Shown: piece by piece, positions 21,431 to 21,625 of the stretch
How positions within the stretch are numbered: position 1 is the stretch's first letter
Layout: every line of letters begins with the position of its first letter
Program-made: the position numbers and the translations under genes
Virus record (IMG/VR): IMGVR_UViG_3300006875_000200
Span: 1 to 21,625 of that record
Length of the DNA: 21,625 bases
Direction: 5' to 3' (one strand)
Source: a virus
The notes under the pieces: model-generated
Told to the model about the DNA's origin: nothing
What the model saw: only the letters and a program-made list of their open reading frames with translations
Databases searched by the model: none

Positions 21431-21625
21431 TACATTACTTTTGAACAATAATCATACATAACAATACCAGATGCCGTTCCTACATTTAGACTACGCACCG
21501 ATCCATACTGCTTGATATAAAGCAGATTTGCACACATTTGCATCACTTCCTTTGGAAGTCCTACCTGCTCTTGACCAAAGGCAATAACATAGTGAGTGTC
21601 TTTGTCCCATTTGAAACCCTCAATA
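21430..21625 (-). CDS. SpoU/TrmH-family RNA 2'-O-methyltransferase, C-terminal part
   Basis: The last 64 codons of a gene running off the window. Seen in the frame ending at TAA 21430: HYVIAFGQEQVGLPKEV, then LLYIKQYGSVRSLNV, then GTASGIVMYDYCSKVM. These match the SPOUT-class SpoU motifs 2 and 3 (G-E-x-x-G-L and the SLNV-x-x-A-x-x-I knot), which bind S-adenosylmethionine. The family methylates ribose in tRNA or rRNA. Next to seven tRNAs, the phage tRNAs or the host tRNA pool are likely targets, but this is inference. The 5' part lies beyond 21625. Confidence 0.85.
   Translation of the reverse strand, partial: IEGFKWDKDTHYVIAFGQEQVGLPKEVMQMCANLLYIKQYGSVRSLNVGTASGIVMYDYCSKVM

Noticed and set aside
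1-21625. CRISPR array, insertion sequence or integrase attachment site.
   Set aside because: No regularly spaced repeats, no transposase or integrase motifs and no duplicated tRNA 3' end of attachment-site length were seen.

Overview
The window looks like part of the genome of a T4-like tailed phage (myovirus) with an AT-rich genome and a Gram-negative, probably aquatic, host. The main evidence is a minus-strand replication block in T4-like order: C-terminal half of a gp43-type DNA polymerase, uvsX, a small gene where T4 has gene 40, gp41-type helicase, gp61-type primase, thyX, then a B12-dependent ribonucleotide reductase. A 13-base match to the T4 late promoter (TATAAATACTATT), a T4-style capsid-targeting N-terminus on a 66-aa protein and seven phage-style tRNAs support it. 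A lipoprotein and a beta-barrel with signal peptides point to a host with an outer membrane. The organism assignment is inference; no homology search was run.

Layout. (1) 34-3204, plus strand, late-type genes: a 696-aa protein with nucleotidyltransferase (ligase-like) motifs, a 66-aa candidate internal head protein, a 93-aa secreted protein, then a late promoter, a two-helix membrane protein and an overlapping spanin-like pair, closed by a terminator at 3223-3242. (2) 3247-9008, minus strand, read from 9008 downward: glycosyltransferase, secreted protein with two cohesin-like modules, thermonuclease-like nuclease, an 815-aa orphan and a RuvC-like nuclease. This group has its own TATAAATA element and is separated from the block above by a terminator at 9035-9063. 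(3) 9087-17274, minus strand, read from 17274 downward: DNA polymerase C-terminal half, UvsX, 65-aa orphan, helicase, primase, ThyX, ribonucleotide reductase and, last, an outer-membrane beta-barrel. Gene ends overlap or nearly touch (TAATG, ATGA, 8-nt gaps), so it reads as one operon coupling dNTP supply to replication and recombination. (4) 17322-19916, minus strand: a ParB-like protein behind a near-consensus sigma70 promoter with a palindrome over its -35, then tRNA-Thr, a small HExxH metallopeptidase, two small orphans and a metallophosphoesterase whose stop codon sits in a terminator. (5) 20044-21625, minus strand: tRNAs Asn, Tyr, Gly, Gln, Leu(CAA) and Leu(TAA) mixed with a possible 37-aa membrane peptide, a Dps-like protein, an HNH endonuclease and the 3' end of a SpoU-family RNA methyltransferase.

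Most notable: the DNA polymerase gene is split just before motif B and its N-terminal half is not in this window; the first gene carries ligase motifs interrupted by a long helical insertion; and the phage encodes an outer-membrane barrel at the end of its replication operon. Almost every base is genic; the longest non-genic stretch is the 127-base ParB-like control region at 19917-20043.
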